DNA from: Salinarimonas sp.
Lineage (GTDB): Bacteria > Pseudomonadota > Alphaproteobacteria > Rhizobiales > Beijerinckiaceae
Assembly (NCBI RefSeq): GCF_040111675.1
Contig: NZ_CP157794.1
Coordinates: forward strand, 661,001 to 725,000
Length of the DNA stretch: 64,000 bases
Direction of reading: 5' to 3'
Part shown: one piece after another, positions 63,366 through 64,000 of the stretch
Layout: each line of letters starts with the position of its first letter
Numbering within the stretch: the first letter of the stretch is position 1
The notes under the pieces: model-generated
What the model was told of the DNA's origin: nothing
The model's input: the letters and a program-made list of their open reading frames with translations, nothing else
The model's database searches: none
Program-made: the position numbers and the translations under genes

Positions 63366-63911
63366 TCACGCCCGCGCGATCAGCGGATAGGCGCGCTTCA
63401 CCGTCACCGCCACGGTGGCTGCGATGCCGGCCTTGATCAGGTCGCCCGGCACGAAGGCGGCGGAGCCCGTGACCGCCGCCACCGGGTCGACGCCGAAGCC
63501 GACGACCAGCCAGGCGATGCCGAACACGTAGATCACGCCGATGCCGCCCACGAGATTGGCGACGAAGGCGGTGGCGAGGTTGAGCCGCGGCCAGACGCGC
63601 TCGACGAGGAGGCCGACGACGAAGGCGCCGAGCGGCCAGGCGACGAGGAAACCGGCGGTGGGGCCGGCGAAGACCGAGAGCCCGCCGCGCCCGCCGGCGA
63701 GAACGGGAAGCCCGATCGCCACGAGGCCGAGGAAGAGCACGAGCGCCAGCCCGCCGCGCCGGGCGCCGAGGATCGAGCCCGCCAGCATGACGCCCAGAGT
63801 CTGGGCGGTGATCGGCACGTTGATGAGGGGTACGGTGATCGGGGGGAACAGGGCGAGCGCCGCCGTCAACGCGGCGAACAGGGCGATGTAGGCGATGTCC
63901 TTGGTGGCCAT
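63366..63911 (-). CDS. bioY: BioY, biotin transporter substrate-binding subunit
   Basis: 181-aa six-TM S-component of the ECF biotin importer. Typical features: IAYIALFAALTAALALFPPITVPLINVPITAQTLGVMLAG with the conserved VPITAQTLG, GARRGGLALVLFLGLVAIGLPVLAGGRGG, and FVPGDLIKAGIAATVAVTV near the C-terminus. bioM/bioN are not in the window; rhizobial BioY can act with them or alone. The 89 bp upstream to the window edge show no BioR-like palindrome. Confidence 0.94.
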   Translation of the reverse strand: MATKDIAYIALFAALTAALALFPPITVPLINVPITAQTLGVMLAGSILGARRGGLALVLFLGLVAIGLPVLAGGRGGLSVFAGPTAGFLVAWPLGAFVVGLLVERVWPRLNLATAFVANLVGGIGVIYVFGIAWLVVGFGVDPVAAVTGSAAFVPGDLIKAGIAATVAVTVKRAYPLIARA

Positions 63912-64000
63912 GCGGGTCCTCGACGCGTGGCGCCTCCGGCCGCCGAGCGCGGCCGCTCTCGGCGCAAGGCCGGTCGCGTAGCCGGAGGGGTCCCGTGCGT

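Noticed and set aside
1..64000. tRNA/rRNA genes, CRISPR arrays, prophage or integrative-element ends
   Set aside because: No tRNA-like cloverleaf, rRNA sequence, regular spacer array, integrase or phage structural gene was seen. A tRNA or CRISPR scan would be decisive.

Overview
The window is high-G+C alphaproteobacterial chromosome, most likely from the order Hyphomicrobiales (Rhizobiales). Pointers are the order ubiB-ubiE / mutM / rpsT / dnaA-dnaN-recF, the ddl-ftsQ-ftsA-ftsZ-lpxC-bamD-recN block, a FrcB-type sugar-binding protein, polyhydroxyalkanoate phasins, a PdhS-like kinase behind a TTAA-N7-TTAA (CtrA-type) site, and DUF1489/TIGR02301-type families. I cannot fix the genus; the base composition and gene content would suit relatives of Salinarimonas or Methylobacterium.

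Layout. 1-5.9 kb: sugar module, with a Frc-type ABC transporter (binding protein and the start of the permease), a divergent ROK repressor and a xylulokinase; an IS630-type element separates the repressor from the kinase. 6.0-10.3 kb: a tightly overlapping five-gene operon of lower G+C (phosphoribosyltransferase-like, inositol-monophosphatase-like, radical SAM-like with an atypical CX8CX2C motif, EamA-type membrane protein, Nudix). This is the best candidate for an undescribed system. 10.6-24 kb: housekeeping, namely ubiquinone biosynthesis, mutM, enoyl-CoA hydratase, a PLP dehydratase, rpsT, dnaA-dnaN-recF, a CPBP protease, a PCC-domain protein, DUF1489 and rpsD. 24-26.5 kb: small envelope proteins and a Nudix gene.

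26.6-35.1 kb: a C-P lyase locus, with a DapH-like acetyltransferase and phnF, then phnG-H-I-fosX-J-K-L-M-N. These genes would break down alkylphosphonates to phosphoribosyl phosphates. fosX encodes a fosfomycin hydrolase inside the operon. No phosphonate transporter is present in the window. A LuxR-type receptor with all six AHL-pocket residues follows, without a luxI. 36.7-45.8 kb: DNA repair, outer-membrane assembly, lipid A and cell-division genes on the minus strand. 46-53.5 kb: rnhB, metXW, several small unknowns, a DMT exporter and an SCP-x-type thiolase.

53.6-64 kb: two phasins with a tandem operator-like repeat, a large PAS histidine kinase of PdhS type, an IS1182-type element inserted exactly at its stop codon, then DUF1294, an orphan LrgB, a LysE/LysR pair and bioY. 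Three large palindromic intergenic elements (about 180, 170 and 190 bp) lie at 0.75, 14.0 and 32.4 kb. I saw no rRNA, tRNA, CRISPR array or prophage.
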